Shown here in pieces: positions 1-7,278 of a stretch of DNA of 46,372 bases. A program made the position numbers and the translations under genes. The notes below the pieces were generated by a model, which saw only the letters and a program-made list of their open reading frames with translations, had not been told where the DNA came from and did not search any database. The stretch's first letter is position 1, and every line of letters begins with the position of its first letter. Source of the DNA: Candidatus Jorgensenbacteria bacterium RIFCSPLOWO2_01_FULL_45_25b (GTDB lineage Bacteria > Patescibacteriota > Minisyncoccia > UBA6257 > GWB1-50-10); contig MFKK01000008.1 in assembly GCA_001781035.1 (NCBI GenBank), forward strand, positions 1-46,372, written 5' to 3'.

Positions 1-2
1 TA

Positions 3-278
3 AAGAAAATTGCAAATGCGGGCGTAATGGGTCGCGGGCATACCCCGAAGCGTTCTATTCCGGGAGAAAAAATCTCTATCCGTTATGAAGTGCCAAATTT
101 GGACATTGTTTTGCACCCGAAAAAGAAAAGAGGAGAAGGATTTAAGAAGGCTTACACTGATTTTTCGGATAAATATCTAAAAACAAAAATGCTCGCTGTA
201 TTTCCAAACGGATTTGTTGTTTTTACATCACATATTTTTGAGCAAAAGAAAAAAGAGATAGATCAAGTCTCAAAATAA
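3..278 (+). CDS. C-terminal fragment of an unrecognised protein, possibly a restriction endonuclease
   Basis: The reading frame is open from the left edge of the window, so the ATG at 27 is probably internal and only the last ~92 residues are visible. The fragment is basic, includes GRGHTPKRSIPGEK and ends about 8 bases inside the convergent methyltransferase ORF. I do not recognise a domain. The convergent arrangement against a DNA methyltransferase is what suggests a restriction enzyme partner, as in many type II restriction-modification loci; nothing in the visible residues proves it. The upstream sequence outside the window would settle whether a PD-(D/E)XK core or another nuclease fold is present. 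Confidence 0.55.
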   Translation, partial: KKIANAGVMGRGHTPKRSIPGEKISIRYEVPNLDIVLHPKKKRGEGFKKAYTDFSDKYLKTKMLAVFPNGFVVFTSHIFEQKKKEIDQVSK

Positions 279-1790
279 TTTTGGAATAATTCTGGCACTT
301 TCTATCATTTTTTCTGCCATTCGAACATAGTCTGGATTTATTTCAAAACCTATATAAGATTGCCCTAATTCTTTTGCGGCAACACATTCCGAGCCGGTGC
401 CAACAAACGGCACTAGGACAACGCCATCTTTTTTAGGTGTAGCCGATTTAATCAATTTTCTAGAAAGCTCAAGTGGTTTTTGTGTAGGGTGCTTCATAAT
501 TTCATGCCCATTATGTTTTTGTAATTGTCGTGGTTCAAAAACATCGTCGCAGGTTTTACACAAAAACCACCTCTCAATCATTCCTGCTCCGCCAGCTAAA
601 GCCGCGATTTTTATAACATCTCTCGGTAGTGCGCCGCCTTCGTGGGCTTTATAGACGGTTTCCAGTCCACTTTTGCTAAATCTGCCAATAGTTCCCCTTC
701 TTACTTTTCCAGCTGCTCCGTTTAAAAATCCTTCTGTGTACGGTTCTCTGACAGCATCTTTATTAAAAATCGGTTTGTCTTTCCATGCACATATAATTGC
801 TTCATGGCTTCTCTGCCAAAAGTTAAGAGAAGCAACATTTTTGTTTGTGTAATGCCAAATTAACCAACGTTTATTTATGGGAATTTCAACGGATAAATAT
901 GCTAATATCTCGCTAAATCCATAAATAAATATTGTTCCTGTTGGCTTCATTATTCGTACGCTTTCATTGATCCATTCTTTACACCACGCCACATATTCGC
1001 TTAATTCTCTTTTATCAATATTATTTCCAAAATCTTTGCCGATATTATATGGAGGATCTATAACAATAACATCACAACTTTCGTTTGGAAGTTTTTTAAG
1101 CTCTACTACCGCATCGCCTAAAATAATTTTATTCAGCGGCAAAGATTTTGTTTTCTTTACTGTAGAGGTAGTAATTTTTTCTGCCTGTAATTCTTCTTCG
1201 TTTTGAATAACATCAACGACAATGCCCTGAATTTTTATATCTCGGTCTTTTCTAATAATTATCGGCTTATAGCTTGAATTGGCGGGCTGTAATCTGATTT
1301 GTGATCGTTCTTGATAGAACTTTTTTAGTGTTGCTTCATAGTTATCTATCAAGGCGACTACTTGTTGACCATTTTCCGCAGCCTCTTGCTGTTTTACTAA
1401 AACAACATCGCCGTCCTTGATATTTTCATCAATCATACTATTCCCACTTACTCGCAAAGCATAAACATCACCACTCTTAGGCAATTTTGTTTTTGGCACG
1501 GCTATAAATTCATGCTGACGGATTGCCTCAATCGGTTCTCCTGCGGCAATAGTTCCCAAAAGAGGAATTTTTACTAAACTAGAAATTGAGTTAGAGATTT
1601 GAATTCCTCTTGCTCGACCATGAGCTTTTTCTAAGTATCCTTTTTGTTGAAGCGTCGTGAGGTGTTCGTGTGTAGTTGATGGAGAAATTTTAAATCGGTG
1701 AGCGATTTCACGCTCCGTTGGCGCAATGCCTTTTTTTGATATTATCTTATTGATATAATCCTTAAGTTGTTTTTGTCGGGGAGTTAGCAT
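270..1790 (-). CDS. LexA-type autocleaving repressor fused to a beta-class DNA methyltransferase
   Basis: A single ORF joins two normally separate proteins. Residues 1-65 are a LexA winged helix (starts MLTPRQKQLKDYI). Residues ~74-160 are an S24 peptidase domain with the cleavage site Ala83-Gly84 (in IAAGEP), nucleophile Ser118 (SGNSM) and general base Lys156 (ATLKK), almost the E. coli LexA numbering. After a short linker, residues ~217-506 form an amino-methyltransferase with catalytic DPPYNIG (~245) and the SAM-binding motif VPFVGTGSE near the C-terminus, plus a CKTC...H insertion that may bind zinc. I chose the ATG at 1790, not 1820, because the LexA family starts there and a TATAAT box lies 6 nt upstream. 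All catalytic residues are present, so both halves look functional. The likely role is DNA-damage-responsive control of a restriction-modification locus; this is inferred. Confidence 0.9.
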   Translation of the reverse strand: MLTPRQKQLKDYINKIISKKGIAPTEREIAHRFKISPSTTHEHLTTLQQKGYLEKAHGRARGIQISNSISSLVKIPLLGTIAAGEPIEAIRQHEFIAVPKTKLPKSGDVYALRVSGNSMIDENIKDGDVVLVKQQEAAENGQQVVALIDNYEATLKKFYQERSQIRLQPANSSYKPIIIRKDRDIKIQGIVVDVIQNEEELQAEKITTSTVKKTKSLPLNKIILGDAVVELKKLPNESCDVIVIDPPYNIGKDFGNNIDKRELSEYVAWCKEWINESVRIMKPTGTIFIYGFSEILAYLSVEIPINKRWLIWHYTNKNVASLNFWQRSHEAIICAWKDKPIFNKDAVREPYTEGFLNGAAGKVRRGTIGRFSKSGLETVYKAHEGGALPRDVIKIAALAGGAGMIERWFLCKTCDDVFEPRQLQKHNGHEIMKHPTQKPLELSRKLIKSATPKKDGVVLVPFVGTGSECVAAKELGQSYIGFEINPDYVRMAEKMIESARIIPKLF

Positions 1791-1796
1791 ATAAAT

Positions 1797-1830
1797 ATTA
1801 TAACACTTATACCCGAGCAAAACCCGAGCA
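1797..1830 (-). promoter_or_regulatory. Leaderless promoter and candidate operator of the lexA-methyltransferase gene
   Basis: Read on the minus strand, TATAAT (1802-1797) ends 6 nt before the ATG at 1790, so transcription would begin at or next to the start codon. Immediately upstream are two exact copies of TGCTCGGGT (1830-1822 and 1819-1811), spaced 11 bp start to start, about one helical turn, covering the -35 region. Repeats there are well placed for autorepression by the LexA half. LexA boxes are more often inverted than direct repeats, so the operator role is a guess. Confidence 0.5.
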
Positions 1831-2028
1831 GTTATCCACAGTAATGATTTGTTTACCCGCCGAAAAAAATTTTCAGCTCAGGCGAGGGCGCGGCGGAAAG
1901 GGGGGGGTGGGGGAGGAAATTTTTTGCCACACTCGCGTGGCTTGTTCTTTTTCTTTTCCTGGTTGTAATTTTTATACTGCTTCAACGAGTTTAATTTCAT
2001 CCACAGACGGGAGTATTTCTTTTTTGGT

Positions 2029-3720
2029 ATGATTAGTGGGATGGATTCGGGATTGTTTGATCTTGGCATTGTTTTTGTTCTCGCGGCGGCATTAGGGATC
2101 GGAGCCAGGCTTTTGAAACAGCCACTTATTTTGGCTTATCTCGCGGCGGGAGCTTTAATTGCTTATTTCAACGTCTTTCATATTGGAGAGAAGGATGTGT
2201 TTCTGGTTTTTTCAAAACTGGGAGTTATGTTTCTTCTTTTCCTTATCGGGCTTGAGATTAACTATTCGGCTTTGCGGGTGATTGGAAGGGTCTCTCTCAT
2301 ACTCGGTCTTTCGCAGATTGTTATTACCGCTGGTTTGGGATATCTCATCGCGTATTTTTTCGGGTTCGCTTTTCTTCCCGCGCTTTATATCGCAATCGCG
2401 CTCGCCTTTTCAAGCACTATTATTGTTTTGAAACTGCTTTCGGAGAAAAGGGAGGAGCATAGCTTGTACGGGCGCATCAGTATCGGATTTCTTTTGGTTC
2501 AGGATTTTGTCGCGATTTTGCTTTTAGTTGTTCTTGCCGGCGCGCAACAATCCGGCGGTTTTTCTTTTTGGAGAATGCTTCTTACGATTATTGAGGGGGC
2601 GGCGCTTTTTAGCGCGATGCTTTTTTTAGGAAGGAGAGTGTTTCCCGCGCTTTTTAACGTCATCGCGCGATCGCACGAGCTTTTGTTTTTGGTCAGTTTG
2701 GCGTGGATGTTTCTTATGGTTTCTTTTGTGCAGAGGCTTGGGTTTTCAATTGAGATAGGTGGTTTTCTCGCGGGACTCGCGCTTGCTAATTCTTCGGAGA
2801 ATTTTCAGATCGCGGGGAGGGTGCGTCCGCTTCGAGACTTCTTTATTCTCGTGTTTTTTGTGATTCTAGGCTCTTCTCTTTTGGCCGCGAATATATCGGG
2901 CATTATTCTGCCTGTTGTCGTTTTTTCGCTTTTTGTTCTTGTTGGCAACCCCCTTATCGTGCTTATCATCATGGCAATTCTGGGGTATCGGAAGAGGACG
3001 AGTTTTTTTACCGGACTCACGGTCGCGCAGATTTCGGAGTTTAGTTTGATTTTAATCGCTTTGGGGTTGCAGATGGGGCATATTGACGAGCGGGTTTCCG
3101 CGCTTGTTACCGCGGTTGCCGTTATCACCATTACTCTTTCCACCTATCTTATGTTGTATGCCGACAAATTTTTCTTGTATCTTTTGCCGTTTCTCTCGTT
3201 TTTTGAGAGAAAGCGGCTTACGGAAAAGGACGCTCCCGGCGGAATTTCAAAAAGCGTTGTATTGGTTGGATGCCATCGGATTGGACAGAGTATCGCGTTT
3301 AGCTTGCCCAAAGAGGAACTTTTGGTTGTTGATTTTGACCCCGATATCGCTCATGAGATGAAGAAGCACGGATTTGATTATCTCATGGGCGATATTTCCG
3401 ATCCCGAGACGTTTGACAGAATTGATATGACGGACGTTTGTTTGTTTATTTCTACCAGCCCCAATTTGGAAGATAATCTCGCGATCCTTTCTTTTTTTCG
3501 GAGTTTTTCTTCGCGTCCCCGTACGGTTCTTCGCGCCGAGAGCGAGGAGGACGCGGAGGTTTTGTATAAAGAGGGGGCGGATTATGTTATATTGCCGCAC
3601 TTTACCGCCGGGCAGTATTTTGGGAAGACCATTCTTGTTGACCCCGAAATGAAGATTTTAGACCAGTTGCGGGAGCGGGACCTGGCGCTCTTGAGACGGG
3701 TGCGAGCCGGCACTTCCTGA
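2029..3720 (+). CDS. Monovalent cation:proton antiporter (CPA2/KefB type) with a TrkA-N domain
   Basis: A 563-residue membrane protein. Residues ~8-385 form about twelve hydrophobic helices typical of the Na+/H+ exchanger fold, including the conserved stretch ALAFSSTIIVLKLL. Residues ~405-525 resemble a TrkA-N/RCK nucleotide-binding domain: VLVGCHRIGQS occupies the Rossmann glycine loop and is followed by an acidic residue in LVVDFDPD. The predicted role is exchange of K+ or Na+ for H+ at the cytoplasmic membrane, gated by a nucleotide. ATG 2041 (Met5) is an alternative start. The gene stands alone, with a weak TATACT box around 1973 upstream. The transported ion cannot be told from sequence. 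Confidence 0.9.
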   Translation: MISGMDSGLFDLGIVFVLAAALGIGARLLKQPLILAYLAAGALIAYFNVFHIGEKDVFLVFSKLGVMFLLFLIGLEINYSALRVIGRVSLILGLSQIVITAGLGYLIAYFFGFAFLPALYIAIALAFSSTIIVLKLLSEKREEHSLYGRISIGFLLVQDFVAILLLVVLAGAQQSGGFSFWRMLLTIIEGAALFSAMLFLGRRVFPALFNVIARSHELLFLVSLAWMFLMVSFVQRLGFSIEIGGFLAGLALANSSENFQIAGRVRPLRDFFILVFFVILGSSLLAANISGIILPVVVFSLFVLVGNPLIVLIIMAILGYRKRTSFFTGLTVAQISEFSLILIALGLQMGHIDERVSALVTAVAVITITLSTYLMLYADKFFLYLLPFLSFFERKRLTEKDAPGGISKSVVLVGCHRIGQSIAFSLPKEELLVVDFDPDIAHEMKKHGFDYLMGDISDPETFDRIDMTDVCLFISTSPNLEDNLAILSFFRSFSSRPRTVLRAESEEDAEVLYKEGADYVILPHFTAGQYFGKTILVDPEMKILDQLRERDLALLRRVRAGTS

Positions 3721-3847
3721 TGCTTACGTTTTCCTTTTTCGGTTTTGGAATGTCCGAATATGGTATAATTAGAGGGTAGTGTTCTACACAAGAAACTTTA
3801 TAAAAGGTCGGGCTGTATATTATTTCTTTAATCTCGTTTTCTGATAT

Positions 3848-4528
3848 ATGGTAGAAAGTTGGATTCAGGTTGTTGTTGATTCTTTGTATAACCTTTGGAT
3901 TGGAGCGATGGGAGTCGTCGGTAGCATTATCGGCGCCCTCGTCGTTTTTATCATCGGTCTTATCGTCGCTTCGGGAATTTCCGCCATTGTTGAGCGGGCG
4001 GTAAAGATTATCAAACTTGATGATCTTTTGAAGAAGCTCGGCATTGAGGAACATTTCGGACGCGCAGGTATTAAGATCAACAGCGCGCGTTTTTGCGGGA
4101 AGGTAGTGTATTGGTTTTTCGTTCTTGTTTTCCTTCTCGCGGTCGCGGACGTGTTGAGCTTCTCAACGCTCTCTAGTTTTCTTGAGCAGGTGTTGCTCTA
4201 TGTTCCGAACGTAATCGTCTCTATTCTTATTATGCTCGCGGCTTTTGTCGTCGCGCATTTCCTTAGGAATCTTGTGATTGCTTCGGTCAAGAGCGCGAGA
4301 CTACACTCCCCGACACTTTTGGGTTCCATCACGTGGTGGGCAGTTGTTATCTTCGGCTTTCTCGCGTCTCTTTCCCAGCTTGGCATCGCGATTAGCATTA
4401 TTAACGCCCTTATTACCGGGTTTATTGCTATGCTTGCTTTGGCTGGCGGAATCGCGTTTGGGCTTGGAGGGAAGGATGTCGCGGCTGACATCTTGGAAAG
4501 AGCGGAAAAGAATTTTAGAGAGAAGTAG
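3848..4528 (+). CDS. Small multi-pass membrane protein with MscS-like TM-helix repeats
   Basis: 226 residues with five or six hydrophobic segments. Two similar units (around residues 20-50 and 120-150) contain VFIIGLIVASGISAIV and IMLAAFVVAHFLRNLV, the pattern of the conserved TM-helix repeat found next to mechanosensitive channels. The glycine/alanine-rich helix LALAGGIAFGLGGKD resembles the pore helix TM3 of MscS, but the beta and C-terminal domains of MscS are absent. The gene may therefore encode a minimal channel or an MscS-related membrane protein of unknown function. A TATAAT box at 3764 lies about 80 nt upstream. An imperfect hairpin terminator follows the stop. Confidence 0.7.
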   Translation: MVESWIQVVVDSLYNLWIGAMGVVGSIIGALVVFIIGLIVASGISAIVERAVKIIKLDDLLKKLGIEEHFGRAGIKINSARFCGKVVYWFFVLVFLLAVADVLSFSTLSSFLEQVLLYVPNVIVSILIMLAAFVVAHFLRNLVIASVKSARLHSPTLLGSITWWAVVIFGFLASLSQLGIAISIINALITGFIAMLALAGGIAFGLGGKDVAADILERAEKNFREK

Positions 4529-4548
4529 GTTTCTCTGTCATGGTTTTT

Positions 4549-4578
4549 AAAAAGAGCCTCCAGCGCGGGGTTCTTTTT
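4549..4578 (+). terminator. Hairpin terminator after the MscS-like gene
   Basis: AAAAAGAGCCTC pairs with GGGGTTCTTTTT (two G-U pairs) around a 6-nt loop and ends in a T run, about 20 bases after the stop codon at 4528. Confidence 0.6.
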
Positions 4579-4610
4579 GTTATGTTTTGTTTACGAAGTC
4601 AATGAAAACA

Positions 4611-4639
4611 TTGACTCTCGGATGTCTTCTTGATACTAT
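4611..4639 (+). promoter_or_regulatory. Promoter of the rplU transcript
   Basis: TTGACT (4611-4616) and TACTAT (4634-4639) are separated by 17 bp, one of the best sigma-70-type promoters in the window. The expected start near 4646 coincides with the ATG at 4647 of a short upstream ORF, so that ORF would be leaderless. Confidence 0.75.
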
Positions 4640-4646
4640 ATCTTTC

Positions 4647-4721
4647 ATGTTCGCGATTATTGAAATCCCGCATAAATCCCTTTGGGATTCTGCGGGACAG
4701 GCAGGGGAAAATAACTTATGA
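4647..4721 (+). CDS. 24-codon upstream ORF that mimics the start of ribosomal protein L21
   Basis: The ORF reads MFAIIEIPHKSL... and its TGA overlaps the rplU ATG (ATGA), giving translational coupling. Its first six codons (M-F-A-I-I-E) repeat the beginning of rplU (M-T-F-A-I-I-E) at both DNA and protein level, and MFAIIETGGKQY is a common L21 start. After this copy the sequence forms a hairpin: TCCCGC and AATCCC pair with GGGATT and GCGGGA. I read it as the old rplU start, separated from the gene by a small palindromic insertion that duplicated the start. Whether the peptide is made is unknown. Confidence 0.5.
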   Translation: MFAIIEIPHKSLWDSAGQAGENNL

Positions 4722-5026
4722 CATTTGCAATTATTGAAACCGGTGGGAAGCAGTATAAGGTTGGAGTTGGAAAGAAGATTCAGATTGAGAAGTTGCCTTT
4801 TGAAGCAGGAAAAACCTTTCGTTTTGACAGGGTGCTTTTGAAGTTTGACGGGAAGGAGACGGTATTTGGCCAGCCATATATTCCGGGCGCCGTTATTGAG
4901 GGGGAAATTTTGAGGCAGGCTCGCGGTAAGAAGAAGATTGTATTTAAATATCACTCAAAAACCCGGTATCGAAAGAAAAAGGGACATCGGCAGGATTTTA
5001 CGGAAGTAGAGGTTACGAAGATGTAG
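4718..5026 (+). CDS. rplU: 50S ribosomal protein L21
   Basis: 102 residues, normal length for bacterial L21, with the family opening FAIIETGGKQYKV and the basic tail KYHSKTRYRKKKGHRQ that contacts 23S rRNA. L27 (rpmA), its usual neighbour, does not follow; the gene is monocistronic between a strong promoter and a bidirectional terminator. The 5' leader contains a short overlapping ORF and a hairpin, which could give the gene feedback or coupling control, though this is inferred. Confidence 0.97.
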   Translation: MTFAIIETGGKQYKVGVGKKIQIEKLPFEAGKTFRFDRVLLKFDGKETVFGQPYIPGAVIEGEILRQARGKKKIVFKYHSKTRYRKKKGHRQDFTEVEVTKM

Positions 5027-5069
5027 GAAAAAGTTGAAAGTTGTAAGTTGAAAGAACGAACGAGGTAAT

Positions 5070-5098
5070 AAAAAGAACGGCGAAGCGCCGTTCTTTTT
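5070..5098. terminator. Bidirectional terminator between rplU and recR
   Basis: A perfect 8-bp stem GAACGGCG/CGCCGTTC with loop AAG is extended by A5/T5 on its two sides, so it can act as a T-tailed terminator for the convergent genes rplU (+) and recR (-). Its right end overlaps the recR stop codon. Confidence 0.9.
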
Positions 5099-5696
5099 AA
5101 ATTCTTCGTTTGAGGGCGTTTCGGAGAGTTTCTTCGTCCGCGAATTCAATTTCGCCGCCGGTTGGGATGCCGCGACCGAGGCGGGTTATTTTTTCCGCCA
5201 GCTCTTTGAAATCTTGTTTTATGAGTTCAAAAATAATATCCGATATGGTGTGAGGATTTAGGGCAACGATGAGTTCTTCCAGCTTTTCTTCAGGAAGGTT
5301 TTTTATGTTTTCTTTCAGGCGTTCCAAGCGGAGTTTTTGTACGCTTCCCAACATACCCTGTTCGTGGAGTTCTCCCAGAACGAGATAGGTTCCATTAAAC
5401 TCCCGTACGCGCTCCATTGTCATTACGTCCGTATCTTTTTCCACGATTGCCACGATTGTTTTTGTTCTTTGCGGGTTTTTGCAGATTATACAGAAATTCT
5501 CATTTTTTTCTTTCACAAAGAAGCAGTGTTCACAGCGGTCTATGGTTTGGAGATTGTGGAGCGCGCGCGTGAGCTCGTTTCGCGTTCTCTCATCAAGATT
5601 CGCGATGTAAAAGGCGAGACGGGTTGCCGCTCTTGGACCGAAGCCCGGAAGGCGGCGAAAACACTCAATAAAATTTTTTATGGAATCGGGAATCAT
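5097..5696 (-). CDS. recR: Recombination mediator RecR
   Basis: 199 residues, the usual RecR length. An N-terminal helix-hairpin-helix (RRLPGFGPRAATRLAF) is followed by a four-cysteine zinc motif (CEHC...CIIC, ~residues 55-72), a Toprim domain (IVAIVEKDTDVMTMER) and the C-terminal signature RLGRGIPTGGEIEFADEETL. RecR works with RecO, and RecF where present, to load RecA on gapped DNA. The gene lies just downstream of dnaB on the same strand, 75 bp apart; the gap holds short direct repeats of TAGGCTCTAGGCTTT. Confidence 0.97.
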   Translation of the reverse strand: MIPDSIKNFIECFRRLPGFGPRAATRLAFYIANLDERTRNELTRALHNLQTIDRCEHCFFVKEKNENFCIICKNPQRTKTIVAIVEKDTDVMTMERVREFNGTYLVLGELHEQGMLGSVQKLRLERLKENIKNLPEEKLEELIVALNPHTISDIIFELIKQDFKELAEKITRLGRGIPTGGEIEFADEETLRNALKRRI

Positions 5697-5771
5697 GGGG
5701 TAGGCTCTAGGCTTTAGGCTCTAGGCTTTAGGAAGCTCTTTTTCCTAATGCTTAACGCCTAGCGCCTTGGT

Positions 5772-7142
5772 TTATTCGTCAAAGCCTGTGTGCTGGGTAT
5801 CTATGTTGCGGAAGGAGGCTTTTTCCGGGTCAAATTTTAACCTTACGACTCCTACGGGGCCGTTTCGATGTTTTGCAATTACAACTTTTACGAGATTTTG
5901 TTCTTCGTTTGAGAGACTTTCGTGTTTATCCGACCCGAAGGCTTCGCGGTCTTTTCGCGCGAGAAAGATGACGATGTCAGAATCTTGCTCAAGCGAGCCT
6001 GATTCTCTCAAGTCGGAGAGGCGGGGAGTTTTATCATCGCGCTGGTCGGCCGCGCGCGAGAGTTGGGAGAGAGCAAGAACGGGGATATTCAATTCTCTCG
6101 CGAGAGACTTTAATCCGCGGGAAATTTCGGTTACCTGTTGCACCATGTTGTCGCTCGTTGTTCTTGGCCTGATAAGCTGGAGATAGTCAATGACAATGAG
6201 GTCAAGTTTGTGTTCCATTTGCAGACGGCGCGCCATGGAGCGCATCTGAAGAATGGTTGGCGAGGGGGTGTCGTCAATAAAGAGAGCAAAAGAGGAGAGT
6301 TCGTCCAAAGCGTTTCGCACCATTTCAAATTCCTCATCGTCGCTTAATCTTCCCGTGCGAAGGCGCCATAGGGGAACCTGCGCTTGCGCGGATATGAGGC
6401 GATCCATAATTTGTTCGCGGGACATTTCTATTGAGAAGATGCCGACTCCGAATCCTTGAGAGGCGGCCTGGCGGGATATATCCAGAGCGAGCGAGGTTTT
6501 TCCAAATGAGGGTCGGGCGCCAAGAAGAATAAGGTCTGATTTTTGGAGTCCCGAGAGAAGATTATCCAGTTGAGTAAAGCCGGTTGGGACTCCGCGAAGC
6601 GCCCCTCCCTGGTGTTCGTGGAGCTTCTCAATTCTTTCATAACTTGTTGCAAGCTCGTCTTTTATGTGGATGAATTTTTGAGTGTGGGAGAGCTGAGATA
6701 TACCGAAGATTTTTTTCTCCACCTCGTCCAAAACCTCCTCAAAGTTCTGGCTTTCAAAGGCCTTTTCATTTATTTCGGATGAAGCGCTTATGAGGTCTCT
6801 TCTCACCCGTTTTTCCCGGACGCTTGTCGCGTAATGGAGAATGTGCGCCGAGGAGGGAACGCTTTCAATGAGATCGGTTAGATAACTTATTCCTCCGACA
6901 TGTTCCAGCTGACTTTGTTCTTTAAGTTTGGTGTTTACGGTTAAGATATCTATCGGCTTGCCCGTTTCAAAAAGTTCAAGAATCGCTTTGTAGATTTTTT
7001 GGTTCGCGGGATTGTAGAAATCATTTGGGGTTATCATATCCCCGATTTTAAGAATCGCGTCTTTATCAAGCATCAGGGCTCCCAGAACGGATGTTTCCGC
7101 CTCAAGGTCTTGTGGCGGGATTCTTGGATTTTTTATGGACAT
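5772..7142 (-). CDS. dnaB: Replicative DNA helicase DnaB
   Basis: 456 residues. The N-terminal helical domain begins IPPQDLEAETSVLGALM, and the C-terminal RecA-like motor carries Walker A GARPSFGKTSLA (~210), Walker B LIVIDYLQL and the arginine-rich motif SRGLKSLARELNIPV. The C-terminal GSLEQDSDIVIFLAR and AKHRNGPVG motifs are typical. It unwinds DNA at replication forks as a hexamer and recruits primase. No intein is present, although DnaB is a frequent intein host. It probably forms a transcription unit with recR downstream. Confidence 0.97.
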   Translation of the reverse strand: MSIKNPRIPPQDLEAETSVLGALMLDKDAILKIGDMITPNDFYNPANQKIYKAILELFETGKPIDILTVNTKLKEQSQLEHVGGISYLTDLIESVPSSAHILHYATSVREKRVRRDLISASSEINEKAFESQNFEEVLDEVEKKIFGISQLSHTQKFIHIKDELATSYERIEKLHEHQGGALRGVPTGFTQLDNLLSGLQKSDLILLGARPSFGKTSLALDISRQAASQGFGVGIFSIEMSREQIMDRLISAQAQVPLWRLRTGRLSDDEEFEMVRNALDELSSFALFIDDTPSPTILQMRSMARRLQMEHKLDLIVIDYLQLIRPRTTSDNMVQQVTEISRGLKSLARELNIPVLALSQLSRAADQRDDKTPRLSDLRESGSLEQDSDIVIFLARKDREAFGSDKHESLSNEEQNLVKVVIAKHRNGPVGVVRLKFDPEKASFRNIDTQHTGFDE

Positions 7143-7278
7143 AAGGGTTAAATTTCTAATCTCTAATTTCTAATCTCTAAACAAATCCAAAATCCAAATC
7201 TCAAAAACGGAAAAACGTACTTTGAATTTTGTCTGTCAGTTGACGGACTGAGATTGTTTAGAATTTATAAATTAAGAT
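7143..7278. repeat. AT-rich imperfect inverted-repeat element between dnaB and cysS
   Basis: The left arm contains TTTCTAATCTCTAA repeats and the right arm answers with GATTGTTTAGAATTTATAAA and TTTAGAGATTT, so the segment can fold on itself. It carries GTCTGTCAGTTGACGGA (7231-7247), seen again with one change at 10963-10979. The same type of arm (TCTAATCTCTAAAC, then AAATCCAAAT) makes up the insertion at 43921-44057 in the 16S gene. It probably also holds the dnaB promoter, but no clear boxes stand out. Confidence 0.6.

Noticed and set aside
1791-1820. Ten extra N-terminal residues (MLGYKCYNIY) of the LexA-methyltransferase ORF
   Set aside because: They would be read from the -10 box and one operator repeat; LexA proteins start at the MLTPRQ position.
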